NCBI GenBank assembly: GCA_046293075.1
Contig: JBKBPL010000023.1
Span: 1-64,000, forward strand
DNA from: Ga0077530 sp046293075
Lineage (GTDB): Bacteria > Pseudomonadota > Alphaproteobacteria > Rhizobiales > Hyphomicrobiaceae
Length of the DNA stretch: 64,000 nucleotides
Reading direction: 5' to 3'
A model generated the notes under the pieces. The model was not told the origin of the DNA and ran no database searches. It saw nothing but the letters and a program-made list of their open reading frames with translations. Of this stretch, positions 15,918-24,255 are shown in pieces. Within the stretch, counting starts at the first letter, position 1; each line of letters begins with the position of its first letter. The position numbers and the translations under genes are program-made.

Positions 15918-17165
15918 TCAAGCTGCAAGCTTTGATGGAATGCCGAGATGCGTGTGCACGAGCGGCGCAAGCTCCTCCGCGTCGCGCCCACAGCCATCGA
16001 TGAACGCAGAGCGCCGTCGCCTGAGGAAGGTGAGGCCAAGCACATAAAGGCCGGGCACGGCCGTGACGCCGCCCCGATGCTCGATCTCGCCGCGGCGGCT
16101 CAGGACCGGAATGGTCAGCCAGGGATAGCGCCGGATGTAGCCCGTGGCCCAAATAACCGTGCGAATGCCCAGGTCTTGCAGATCCAGGGCCCAGCGGACA
16201 CCCTCAGCTTTGATCTCGTCGCATTCGGCACTGCCGACGCAAGAGGCCGCTGGATCGGTCTGCTCGATATGGGCGTCGATGCGGCGGAGCACGCGCAACA
16301 TGCGCGCGTGCGCTCGCGCCATGCTCTGGCCGAGGTCATTGTCGAAGCGAGCCCGCATGTGCTCAATGCCGGTGAGCCGTCCCACGAGACGGACGCCCTG
16401 TCGTCTCAGGATGTCAAGGTTGAGATCCCGGTTGTCGGGGCTGCCGACCAGCTGGAGTGATGCCTGCCGCCGCGCGGCCTCGAGATTGGCCGTGCTGTCG
16501 GCGCGATCGTCAAGGATGCCCGCGGCGTTCATCCAGTCATAGATGTCGCGCCCGCGATAGCGTCGGGGCATGCGTGTGTGGTCTCCGACCGAGAGCATTA
16601 CTGGCCGGCCGGATGCATGGATTTCCTCGGCGAGTTGAATGCCGGTTGAGGACGCACCGACAATCAGGACGCCGCCCGGCCGAAGCTGGTCGGGCGCGCG
16701 GTACATGCTCGGCGACAGCTGCAGGATGCTACGCGCCAGGCGATCCGCCATCGCCGGTCGGTAAGGCGTATCGCAGGCGCCGGTCGCGACGATGACCGCG
16801 CGGCTCTGCCACGTGCCGCACGTGGTGACGGTGAGGAAGCCCGCCGAGGTCTTTGCGACCGATACAACTTCAGCGCGTTCGACGACCGGCGCCGAGATGG
16901 CGCGGGCGTAGCGCGCGAGATAGGCGGCGAAAGCGCCTGCCGGCAGGAACCCATTCGGATCGGCGCCCGAATGTGCAAGGCCCGGCAATGTACTGAAAGC
17001 TGTCGGGCTCAGCAGATGGAGCGAGTTCCACCGCGCGCTCAGCCAGTGCTCGCCGATGCGGCCGCGTTCCAGCACGACATGATCGATGCCGCGCGCACTG
17101 AGGCTCCGGCTGATCACGAGCCCGGCCTGGCCGCCGCCGATGATGACGACGTCGCTCTTGCGCAT
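15918..17165 (-). CDS. Flavin-containing monooxygenase / CzcO-like oxidoreductase
   Basis: A 415-residue FAD/NAD(P)H enzyme. The ATG at 17165 has GAGGAAA upstream; the frame runs a further 8 codons to 17189. Two Rossmann motifs are visible, DVVIIGGGQAGL at the start for FAD and GVLIVGASSTGIQLAEEI mid-protein for NADPH. The region following the first motif, EHWLSARWNSLHLLSP, and the late ATGYIRRYPWL are typical of YUCCA/CzcO-like flavin monooxygenases. The substrate is unknown. It is convergent with the TauE pair and precedes no obvious partner; the OsmC gene lies upstream on the same strand, 70 bp away. Confidence 0.85.
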   Translation of the reverse strand: MRKSDVVIIGGGQAGLVISRSLSARGIDHVVLERGRIGEHWLSARWNSLHLLSPTAFSTLPGLAHSGADPNGFLPAGAFAAYLARYARAISAPVVERAEVVSVAKTSAGFLTVTTCGTWQSRAVIVATGACDTPYRPAMADRLARSILQLSPSMYRAPDQLRPGGVLIVGASSTGIQLAEEIHASGRPVMLSVGDHTRMPRRYRGRDIYDWMNAAGILDDRADSTANLEAARRQASLQLVGSPDNRDLNLDILRRQGVRLVGRLTGIEHMRARFDNDLGQSMARAHARMLRVLRRIDAHIEQTDPAASCVGSAECDEIKAEGVRWALDLQDLGIRTVIWATGYIRRYPWLTIPVLSRRGEIEHRGGVTAVPGLYVLGLTFLRRRRSAFIDGCGRDAEELAPLVHTHLGIPSKLAA

Positions 17166-17234
17166 CGCACGTTTCCTCCGCTGATCCATTCGTTGGGGCG
17201 GGCCGCCGGGCAGGAGCCCGACGGCCCTGACGTC

Positions 17235-17837
17235 TCAGCCCCGCCCATGGGAATTGACGCCGATCTCGACCGGAACGCCGTTGGTGATGATGTCAAACAC
17301 TGCTGAGCGCGCTTTCGACTGCTGGACAACCTGCTCGAGCTCCTCGCGGGTTGCGTCACCGTCGATCGCGAAGGTGATCGCAACGTTCTGGTAGCCGTTG
17401 CGAACCTCCTTGGAGAGGCCGAGGATGCCGCGCAAGTCGATGTCGCCGTGAACCACCGACTCCACCTTGTTGAGCTTGATGCCGCGTGCTGCCGCGATGT
17501 TGGCGATGCCGGCGGTAAGGCAGGACGCAAGCGCATGCAGTACCCACTCAACCGGCGTCGGGCCGGCGTCAGCCCCGCACAGGACACCGGGATGGTCGCC
17601 ATCGGCCTTGTAGGGCAAGACGTGCTCCTGCTCGCCGCCGGCACCGAAGAAGCCGTACATTGTGCTCTGGCTGTGCGTGCCCGAAACCCAGCGGCTCTTG
17701 GCGCGGAATTGGAACTGGGCGAGCTCCGGCTGCGCGCCGACGGCGTTGATGGTGGCAAGAAGCGTTGGCGTGTTGACACCATTGAGGGCGACCGGCGTGC
17801 GCTTCGGCTTGGCCGGGGCGGTCATCGTGCTGCTCAT
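17235..17837 (-). CDS. OsmC-family protein (thiol peroxidase-like)
   Basis: A 200-residue OsmC-like protein. The ATG at 17837 is preceded by AAGGAGA; the frame remains open much further upstream without family resemblance. The first catalytic Cys is probably in HPGVLCGADAGPTPVEWVLHALASCLTAG, which holds both Cys usual for the fold, and the C-terminal ITFAIDGDATREELEQVV is typical. OsmC/Ohr proteins reduce organic hydroperoxides and, in some cases, persulfides. Its N-terminal 60 residues are longer than in the minimal family and unassigned. The context of thiol genes supports a redox role. Confidence 0.87.
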   Translation of the reverse strand: MSSTMTAPAKPKRTPVALNGVNTPTLLATINAVGAQPELAQFQFRAKSRWVSGTHSQSTMYGFFGAGGEQEHVLPYKADGDHPGVLCGADAGPTPVEWVLHALASCLTAGIANIAAARGIKLNKVESVVHGDIDLRGILGLSKEVRNGYQNVAITFAIDGDATREELEQVVQQSKARSAVFDIITNGVPVEIGVNSHGRG

Positions 17838-17976
17838 TGTTCGTCTCCTTATAGTTCGTTGGTCTTGCTCTGCTGAGGACGGCCGCCCGTCGGGGCAGCC
17901 GTATCCGTGCGCCGGCGGATCACATCCAACCGGCGTTCTGGATGGCTGGGGATGGTGATGCAGGTGCCCGCGCCGC

Positions 17977-18855
17977 TCAGGCGGCGATCGGCATTCCAGC
18001 AGCAGCCATGGACGCGCGCACTGTTGCCGCACGGATGTACCCCGCGATGCACAGGTTCACCTCGAAGGGATGGGTCAAAGGTCCCATGTGGCCTGCGCCT
18101 GCCACGACGTCGCGCGTGGCGTGCGGCAGTGCGCGCGCGAGCTCATCCACGATGAGGCGGCTCGGCCCGCGGGCGTACTCGCCTCTGATGAGATGAACGG
18201 GGCAGGCGAGGCGGCCGTAGTTCGCAAGCGGCGTGGTGTCGTTGATGAGTGCTCGAAAATCGAGCGAGGCCTTGGGCAGCCAGCGCACGAGGGCGTCGCG
18301 CACGCTCGGCCGCATGGCCATCCATGCTCCGGGCCCGTTCCAGTAATCGACGAATTGCGAGGCCGCATCCCGGTAGGCGCCGGACACGATGCCGTCACCG
18401 ATCGCGGCGGCAACCGCCTCGATCTCGGCGCGTGCAGATTCTCCACGCTCGCCGATCTGCGTGAGCAGATGGAAGGCCGATGGCTCGTAGAGCGTGAGGC
18501 TGGCAATAGCCTGTGGCCGCGCGCTTGCGATCTTCAGGGCCACGCCGCCGCCATAGGAGTGGCCGACAAGATGCACCGGGCCGTCGAGATCGTCGATGAG
18601 CTCGATAAGGGGGCGAGCCTCGTCCGCCAGGCTGAAGGCGCGCTCCCCCGTCCAGGGGCCGCGATCCGCACAGCCGATAAAGCTCGGGGCAATGACCTCG
18701 AACCAGGGGCCGAGGGTGCCAGCAAGCTTGCGCCACGCGCTGCCGTCGGCACCGGAGCAGTGAAGGGCGATAACGGGTACCGACCGGTCTCTGTTGTAGC
18801 TGGCCCCGCGGACAGTAGCCTCGCTGGACCACCGATGTGTGCGTTCCTGAATCAT
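17977..18855 (-). CDS. Alpha/beta hydrolase
   Basis: A 292-residue alpha/beta-fold hydrolase. The nucleophile elbow is GHSYGGG, the oxyanion region ALHCSGADGSAWRKLA, and the catalytic His is probably in VVAGAGHMGPLTHP near the C-terminus. The acid residue is likely in HLIRGEYARGPS, though the usual Asp is not evident. It lies between the OsmC gene (139 bp downstream) and the DUF1127 gene (14 bp upstream), all on the same strand, so it may be cotranscribed with the latter. Substrate unknown. Confidence 0.85.
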   Translation of the reverse strand: MIQERTHRWSSEATVRGASYNRDRSVPVIALHCSGADGSAWRKLAGTLGPWFEVIAPSFIGCADRGPWTGERAFSLADEARPLIELIDDLDGPVHLVGHSYGGGVALKIASARPQAIASLTLYEPSAFHLLTQIGERGESARAEIEAVAAAIGDGIVSGAYRDAASQFVDYWNGPGAWMAMRPSVRDALVRWLPKASLDFRALINDTTPLANYGRLACPVHLIRGEYARGPSRLIVDELARALPHATRDVVAGAGHMGPLTHPFEVNLCIAGYIRAATVRASMAAAGMPIAA

Positions 18856-18869
18856 GACTGTTTCCTCCC

Positions 18870-19163
18870 TCAGCCGCCGAGATCTTGCGTGAGCTGCGCG
18901 CCGTTCAGACGCTCGCCATGCGCATTGATCAGGGCCGACATGATCTCGGTCCGATCGAGGCCGATATCCCGCAGCATCCGATCGTTGAGCGAGAGCAATT
19001 GACGCTCGGCCAACTTCAAGGTGCGATAGCGGATGTACGCGGCGATCGCGCTTCTGACGTAGGCCGAAGCGGCCGCGAGCGCGCTGCCGGCCGAGTTCGT
19101 CAGCGCTCCGGTAGCGATGGGTGCGAAGCCTGGCGCCTCGATATTCATATGCTGTGTGCTCAT
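18870..19163 (-). CDS. DUF1127 protein (YjiS-like)
   Basis: A 97-residue protein with an N-terminal tail and the C-terminal DUF1127 domain: YRTLKLAERQLLSLNDRMLRDIGLDRTEIMSAL. In other alphaproteobacteria small DUF1127 proteins are stress-induced, Arg-rich and linked to RNA turnover and phosphate or carbon stress. Start at 19163 with AAGGTG upstream. It precedes the hydrolase gene by 14 bp and follows a second, more diverged DUF1127-like gene. Confidence 0.85.
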   Translation of the reverse strand: MSTQHMNIEAPGFAPIATGALTNSAGSALAAASAYVRSAIAAYIRYRTLKLAERQLLSLNDRMLRDIGLDRTEIMSALINAHGERLNGAQLTQDLGG

Positions 19164-19206
19164 GACATTCACCTTGGTTTCGGTCTGCTTGCGTGACGAA
19201 AGAGGG

Positions 19207-19425
19207 TCACATTGACTTGAGATGTTGGATCTCCTCGGCGCTCCAGCCGTACGCGGCAAGGCGTTGCGTGCTGAAGTCGCCGAGGACGACTCGCACCGCC
19301 CGCTTGGCGCGGCGCTGATGCGATGCCTGAATGGCCGCAATCACCTGAGCGATGGCGGCGGTGATGGCCCTCAGCAGGCCGCTGTGCGGGCTGCTTGCCA
19401 CCACGGGGATCGATTGTTGGCTCAT
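19207..19425 (-). CDS. Small DUF1127-like protein
   Basis: A 72-residue protein; ATG 19425 is chosen since GGAG lies six bases before it, whereas the ATGs at 19437 and 19431 leave no room for a ribosome site. The end, VLGDFSTQRLAAYGWSAEEIQHL, is a diverged version of the DUF1127 LSDxxLxDIGLxRxEI motif, and the middle is helical (ITAAIAQVIAAIQASHQRRAKRAV). It sits 43 bp before the clearer DUF1127 gene, so the two probably form a paralogous pair. Confidence 0.7.
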   Translation of the reverse strand: MSQQSIPVVASSPHSGLLRAITAAIAQVIAAIQASHQRRAKRAVRVVLGDFSTQRLAAYGWSAEEIQHLKSM

Positions 19426-19604
19426 GGTCATCTCCATTGCGGCCCAGCCGCTTGTTGTTCGGGGGCATGCACCTGCGTGGTGCTTGTGTCTTCGCCGCCG
19501 ACGTTCTTCGTATAGAGGGCTGAGGTTTCAGTAGGATCGCGCGATCGGGCCAATTTCGTTTCGATTGTTTCGGCCTGTTGCCAACCGTGGAAACACGTGA
19601 CGGC

Positions 19605-21095
19605 TCAGCGTGGGTGCACCCACTTCGGCAGGAAGCGCGATGGCTCGAAGGCCGTGTCCGCGGTGAATGGCACGCCATGCTGCCGCAGAAGCTCTTGAAG
19701 TGCGCCGGTCTTGAACTGGTCGAGCGTGTCCGTGCAGCCGCCGATCGGCTTGCCGCCGACGAACACCTGCGGAATGGTGGGAGAGCTGACGCGCGCGTGC
19801 AGGACCTTGCGTATCTCGCCGCCGATGCTGCCCTTCTGGTAGGCCACCGAATCGAGGTCGACCGAGCGATATGGGATGCCCTGCGCGCGGAAGAACTTGT
19901 GCAGGGCCCAGCAGAACTCACACCATTCGAGCGCGAACATCACCACAGGCTGCGCGCGGTCATGGACAAGGCGGTCGACGAGGTGCTCGGCTTGCGGTGT
20001 GGTCTCGGGTGCGGCAAGGGCCGTCGACGGTAGAGGTGACGGCGCAGGGCTCCCCATCCGATAGCCATCCGTCGAAGCGGCAATGGCCTGCTCCTCTTGC
20101 GACATGTGCTCGGAGATGGCATCGAACAGTGCGGTTGAAAGATAGCGCTCGCCCGTATCGGGGATCATGCAGAGGAGCGCCGATCCGCGGGGGATGTTCC
20201 GGCAGAGCGCGAGCGCGCCGGCAAGCGTTGCGCCGCCCGAGATACCGCAGAAGATGCCTTCCTGCGTCGCCAGCTCGCGCGCGAGCCGCAGGGCCTCATT
20301 GCCGTTGACGGGCACGATCTCGTCGACGTGATTGGCGAGCAGCGCGTCATGGGTGAGCTTCGGGATGAAGTCCGGTGACCAGCCCTGCATGAGATGGGGC
20401 CGGAACAGCGGATGGCTCGCCGCAGGCGCGCCGTCGACCTCGTAGCTCTGGCCGGTGCCACTCGTGATCATGGGCGCGTTGTCCGGCTCGCAGAGCACGA
20501 TGCGTGTCTGCGGCCGACGGGACTTGAGCACGCGCGCGACGCCCTTGAGCGTGCCGCCGGTTCCGGCGCCGGTCACCCAATAATCGAGGCGCCGTCCTTC
20601 GAAATCGGCGAGTATCTCCTGCGCGGTCGTGCGTGCATGGATGTCCGGATTGGCCTCGTTTTCGAACTGGCGGCAGAGGAACCATCCGTGGCGATCGGCG
20701 AGCTCCTTGGCCTTGGCGACCATCCCTGTTCCCTTTGCCGCCGCCGGCGTCAGTATGACCTTGGCGCCGAGGAACCGCATGAGCCGCCGCCGTTCGACAC
20801 TGAAGCTCTCGGCCATGACAATGACCAGCGGATAGCCCTTCTGGGCGCAGACCATCGCCAGCCCGATCCCGGTATTGCCGCTCGTCGCCTCGATCACGGT
20901 CTGTCCGGGCTTGAGGCGGCCAGCGCGTTCCGCAGCCTCGATGAGGCCAAGTGCGAGGCGGTCCTTGACCGATCCGAGCGGATTGAAGGCCTCGAGCTTC
21001 ACGAAGACATCAATGCCTGCGGGCGCCAGCTTGTTGAGACGTACGACCGGCGTGCGGCCGATGGTGTCGAGAATGGTGTTGAATGGCCCAGTCAT
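19605..21095 (-). CDS. Cysteine synthase fused to a glutaredoxin domain
   Basis: A 496-residue fusion. The start at 21095 (MTGPFNTILDTIGRTPVVRL) has GGAGG upstream. Residues 1 to about 320 are O-acetylserine sulfhydrylase (CysK type): PLP Lys44 in NPLGSVKDR, substrate loop EATSGNTGIG, phosphate loop TGAGTGGTLKG and GISGGATLAGAL. A linker of about 50 residues, rich in Ala/Pro/Ser, follows. Residues about 370-475 are a glutaredoxin: active site EWCEFCW, cis-Pro loop PTIPQVFVGGK and GGCTDT. CysK makes cysteine from O-acetylserine and sulfide; the attached glutaredoxin suggests supply of reduced sulfur or deglutathionylation at the site of synthesis. The gene is followed by DUF1127 genes and preceded by an MFS gene on the same strand. 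Confidence 0.93.
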   Translation of the reverse strand: MTGPFNTILDTIGRTPVVRLNKLAPAGIDVFVKLEAFNPLGSVKDRLALGLIEAAERAGRLKPGQTVIEATSGNTGIGLAMVCAQKGYPLVIVMAESFSVERRRLMRFLGAKVILTPAAAKGTGMVAKAKELADRHGWFLCRQFENEANPDIHARTTAQEILADFEGRRLDYWVTGAGTGGTLKGVARVLKSRRPQTRIVLCEPDNAPMITSGTGQSYEVDGAPAASHPLFRPHLMQGWSPDFIPKLTHDALLANHVDEIVPVNGNEALRLARELATQEGIFCGISGGATLAGALALCRNIPRGSALLCMIPDTGERYLSTALFDAISEHMSQEEQAIAASTDGYRMGSPAPSPLPSTALAAPETTPQAEHLVDRLVHDRAQPVVMFALEWCEFCWALHKFFRAQGIPYRSVDLDSVAYQKGSIGGEIRKVLHARVSSPTIPQVFVGGKPIGGCTDTLDQFKTGALQELLRQHGVPFTADTAFEPSRFLPKWVHPR

Positions 21096-21153
21096 GGGAA
21101 CCTCCAAGATGATGAGCGATCTGCTTGCGTTGATTGGGGATCGGTGGCGGCTG

Positions 21154-22452
21154 TCACGCCGAGGCTGCAGAAGTCACGGGGATCTGCACCCGGCGGAAGG
21201 TCGCTCGGCGCGCAGCCATCACGATGCCGATGACGATCAGGTTCAGGACGCCGATAGCTCCAGCGAGAAAAAAGGCCGCGACGTAGCTGCCGGTGCTGTC
21301 GAAAAGCGCGCCGCCCGCGTAGCCGCCCACGCCCATGCCGAGCCAGGCGACGAGCATGACAAGCCCGAGCGCGCTGCCGAACCGCTGCTCGGGAACGGCT
21401 TGACGAATGCACAGGACGAGGCACGTCATGTTGCCGGCAAAGCCAAAGCCGAAGACGGCCGACAGTGTCAGGATGGAGGCGCTGTCGTCGAGCAGCGGAT
21501 AGGCGGCAACTGCCATCGTCTGGAGCAGCGAGGCGCCGGCGTAGCTCGCCAGATAGCCGATCCGGTCTGCGAGTAGACCGAAGCAGACGCGCCCGGCCGT
21601 GCCGAACAGCATGGCGACGAGCAGGCTCGTGGCGCCGACGGATGGTGACCCGCAGACGATCGTGACGAAGCTCGCCAAGTGAACGAGTGGGATGCCCATG
21701 CAGGCGCAGCAGAGGAATGCGGCCAGCGACAGGAGGGCGATGCGCTGCCGCGCCGCGCCGTGGGGATCATGCGCGGTGAGTGTCGATGCGCGCCGCTCCG
21801 GCGGGTGCACACGCTCGGGGCGCCGGACCAGTGGCAGGCTGACGGCAAGCAAAGCAAACATCACCACGGCAATGGTGAGATAGGCGGCGCGCCATCCGAT
21901 GCCGTCGATGAGGAAGTTGGCGGAGAACGGCACTACGCCCTGCCCGAGCGCGCCACCGGCGGTGACAATTCCAACGGCCAGGCCTCTGCGGACCTCGAAC
22001 CACTCGCCGGTTGCAGTGAGGAGCGGCGCATAGAGCACGGCAAAGCCGAAGCCGCCGAGGATCGCGTTGGCGAGGTAGAGGTGCCAGAGGGACTGAGTGG
22101 CGGACATGGCAAGGACCGAAAGCACCATGCCCGAGCCGCCAATCGCGAGAAGTGTGCGGATCTTCATCCGATCCGAGGCCCAGCCCCAGCCGAGGCCGCC
22201 GAGTGCCATGCCGGCGGAAGCAATCGCATAGGCGAGACTGATCTCGGCGCGCGTCCACCCAAACTGTGCTTCAAGGGGACGCATGAAGATCGACGTCAGT
22301 GCGAGGCTGCCGAAACCGAGAGCCATCGCAAGGGTGGCCCCGACAACGACCACGACGCCGCGCCGGGCCGATGGAAGGTCGCCAGAGGCACGGGCCGATG
22401 GAAGGTCGCCAGAGGCAAAAGACTTCGGCGCGTGCCGCGCACAGCTGCTCAT
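21154..22452 (-). CDS. Major facilitator transporter (oxalate/formate-antiporter-like)
   Basis: A 432-residue MFS protein with about 12 hydrophobic helices. The ATG at 22452 is preceded by GAGGAG seven bases upstream, whereas the ATG at 22458 is too close. The first helices (ATLAMALGFGSLALTSIFMRPLEAQFGWTR) and the loop WGWASDRMKIRT resemble monocarboxylate and oxalate:formate carriers. Residues about 13-30 contain an exact duplicate of nine residues, ASGDLPSAR, from a 27-bp tandem repeat. Substrate unknown. It lies 58 bp upstream of the cysteine synthase-glutaredoxin gene and could share its transcript. Confidence 0.88.
   Translation of the reverse strand: MSSCARHAPKSFASGDLPSARASGDLPSARRGVVVVVGATLAMALGFGSLALTSIFMRPLEAQFGWTRAEISLAYAIASAGMALGGLGWGWASDRMKIRTLLAIGGSGMVLSVLAMSATQSLWHLYLANAILGGFGFAVLYAPLLTATGEWFEVRRGLAVGIVTAGGALGQGVVPFSANFLIDGIGWRAAYLTIAVVMFALLAVSLPLVRRPERVHPPERRASTLTAHDPHGAARQRIALLSLAAFLCCACMGIPLVHLASFVTIVCGSPSVGATSLLVAMLFGTAGRVCFGLLADRIGYLASYAGASLLQTMAVAAYPLLDDSASILTLSAVFGFGFAGNMTCLVLCIRQAVPEQRFGSALGLVMLVAWLGMGVGGYAGGALFDSTGSYVAAFFLAGAIGVLNLIVIGIVMAARRATFRRVQIPVTSAASA
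22364..22417. repeat. Exact 27-bp tandem duplication within the MFS gene
   Basis: Two identical adjacent copies, 22364-22390 and 22391-22417. The unit length is a multiple of three, so it adds nine codons in the cytoplasmic N-terminal tail without shifting the frame. The perfect identity suggests a recent slippage event. Confidence 0.95.
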
Positions 22453-22847
22453 GGTCATTCTCCTCGTGTCCAGTTCGTTGCTGGATCTGAACTGAGGCGC
22501 GCCCGCTCCCATTGTCCCTGGGTGGCGGGGGCGCCTTAATCGAGGAGGCGGTTGACCTGCACGTCACGGCGGCGCGGGCGGCGAGAGCCGGCGTTTCTGC
22601 TCCCATGAGCTTGGCGGCTGGACGGCAGACGCGCCGCGCCACCGGACGTCAGGGCGGATCGCTCCTTCGAATGGGAGCGATATGGGCGGGTGGCCTTTCA
22701 GTCGGATGTCGCGGCCGGCGCCATCGTGTTTCAATTGTATCAGGGTATCGGATTTATCGGCTTCTGAGCGTATAACGGCGCTGACCCGGGCAGATCACGC
22801 AGGGTTAGGACAGAAATTCGCAGTCGACTGATTTGGAGCACGCAGCG
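22453..22847. other. Divergent intergenic region before the globin operon
   Basis: No gene is visible. The right half must hold the promoter of the globin-cyclase-kinase operon. A weak dyad at 22730-22743 (TTCAA, four bases, ATCAG) matches 7 of 10 positions of the FNR/FixK box TTGAT-N4-ATCAA, which would suit an oxygen-related operon, but this is below what can be trusted by eye. Confidence 0.4.
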
Positions 22848-23204
22848 ATGGAGCAGACGCTCTTTGAGAAGTACGGCGGGTTCGCCAAGGTCAGCAAGAT
22901 CGTCCTCGCGCTCTATGACCGCCTGCTCGAGGACGAGACCATAGGACCCTATTTTGACGATGTCGACATGGCGCGCATCGTCGATCATCAGACGAAATTC
23001 ATCGCCTCCCTGCTCGGCGGGCCAGCCAGCTTCAGCGACGAGCACATTGAGCGCGTGCACCGGCATCTGGCGATCTCGGCCGCCGATTTCAACGTCATGA
23101 AAGACATCCTGCGAGCGACGCTGGCGGCCCACGGCATGGCACCAGAGGACATCGAACTGGTCGTCACAGCCTTCGAGCAGCGCCGCGCCCTTGTGGTGGA
23201 CTGA
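22848..23204 (+). CDS. Group I truncated haemoglobin
   Basis: A 118-residue truncated globin. The ATG at 22848 has a GGAG nine bases upstream; TTG 22833 is a less likely start. The helices follow the family: TLFEKYGGFAKVSKIVLALYDR, then IGPYFDDVDMARIVDHQTKFI, the glycine stretch LLGGP, and the proximal-His helix HIERVHRHLAISAADF. It should bind haem and a diatomic gas. It is the first gene of a four-gene signalling operon, with only 3 bp before the cyclase, so it is probably the gas-sensing or gas-delivering member of that system rather than a housekeeping oxygen carrier. Confidence 0.9.
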   Translation: MEQTLFEKYGGFAKVSKIVLALYDRLLEDETIGPYFDDVDMARIVDHQTKFIASLLGGPASFSDEHIERVHRHLAISAADFNVMKDILRATLAAHGMAPEDIELVVTAFEQRRALVVD

Positions 23205-23207
23205 GCC

Positions 23208-24254
23208 ATGTCAATCGAAGCCATCAATGAACAGCTTCTGCGCGCGATCGGAGTCGGCGTGGCGCTGCTGAACCTCGATGATTTCCGCTTCCTGTTCCAC
23301 AATGATACGTTTGCCGAGTGGTTTGGCGAGCCGGAGGTGAACAGCCAGATCGCGGACCTCTTTCCCGCCCTCGAGATTGGAGCGCTGAAAACGGCGCTCA
23401 CCGAGAGCACGCGCTACACCACCGAGACGAGCTTCAAGCTGCGTCGGCGCACCATGAGCGTTGCCATGGACTTTAACCGGACGCCAAATGCCGGGCAGCG
23501 CATCGTCGTGCTGGTCTGCCAGAACGTCACCCGCATCAAGGAGCTCGAATCAATGATCGACTCCTACTCGATGATGGTCGAGCGCAACACGCGCGAGCTG
23601 AAGCGCGAAAAGGAGCAAGTCGAGAAGCTCCTGCTCAACATGATGCCGCGGTCAGTCTACGAGGAATACAAGACGTTCGGCGTCGTGACGCCGCGTCTCT
23701 ATGAGCCCGTCTCCGTCCTGACCCTCGACTTCGCCGGTTTCGAGCGGACGATCGTGCCGGCATTGGATCCGGCGGTCATCGTCAGCGAGCTCAACGACAT
23801 CTACAGCGCGTTCGACCGGATCGGTGAGCAGTTCGGCTGCGAGCGGATCAAGACCATCGGTGACACCTATATCACGGTCTCGGGGATGCCCGACGCAATG
23901 CCGGACCATGCGCGATCGGTCGCCAACGCCGCCGTCCGTTTTGTCCGCTACCTCGACCGGCGCAACGAGAGCCATCCGATACAATGGCAGTGTCGGATCG
24001 GCATTGCCACGGGTGCGGTGATCGGCTCGGTCGTCGGCGTGCAGAAGTACATCTACGACGTGTTCGGCCCTGCCGTGAGCCAGGCTCTGCGGCTGCGGGC
24101 GCAGGCGGCGCCGATGACGATCCTCGCCGGACCGGTCATTGCCGGCCTGCTTGGGGACCGGTTTACGGCCACCCCGATCGCAGCAGGCGAGGAGGGCGAA
24201 GCTGTCTTTCGCATGGAGATGACAAGCGAGCCCGCAAGGCTGCGAGGTGGTTGA
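23208..24254 (+). CDS. PAS-linked class III adenylate cyclase with an unusual catalytic residue
   Basis: A 348-residue protein. Residues 1-115 form a PAS-like domain (VALLNLDDFRFLFHNDTFAEWFG), 115-150 a signalling coiled coil ending LLNMMPRSVYEEYK as in haem-NO-binding-associated cyclases, and 165-345 the class III catalytic fold. Metal-binding Asp174 (LTLDFAGF) and Asp219 (KTIGDTYI), adenine-selecting Lys215 and Asp284 (YDVFG), and Arg295 are present. The transition-state Asn is replaced by Ser291 (GPAVSQALRL). If active it should make cAMP, possibly slowly. It follows the globin by 3 bp and ends one base before the next start, so gas-dependent nucleotide signalling is likely. Confidence 0.87.
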   Translation: MSIEAINEQLLRAIGVGVALLNLDDFRFLFHNDTFAEWFGEPEVNSQIADLFPALEIGALKTALTESTRYTTETSFKLRRRTMSVAMDFNRTPNAGQRIVVLVCQNVTRIKELESMIDSYSMMVERNTRELKREKEQVEKLLLNMMPRSVYEEYKTFGVVTPRLYEPVSVLTLDFAGFERTIVPALDPAVIVSELNDIYSAFDRIGEQFGCERIKTIGDTYITVSGMPDAMPDHARSVANAAVRFVRYLDRRNESHPIQWQCRIGIATGAVIGSVVGVQKYIYDVFGPAVSQALRLRAQAAPMTILAGPVIAGLLGDRFTATPIAAGEEGEAVFRMEMTSEPARLRGG

Positions 24255-24255
24255 C

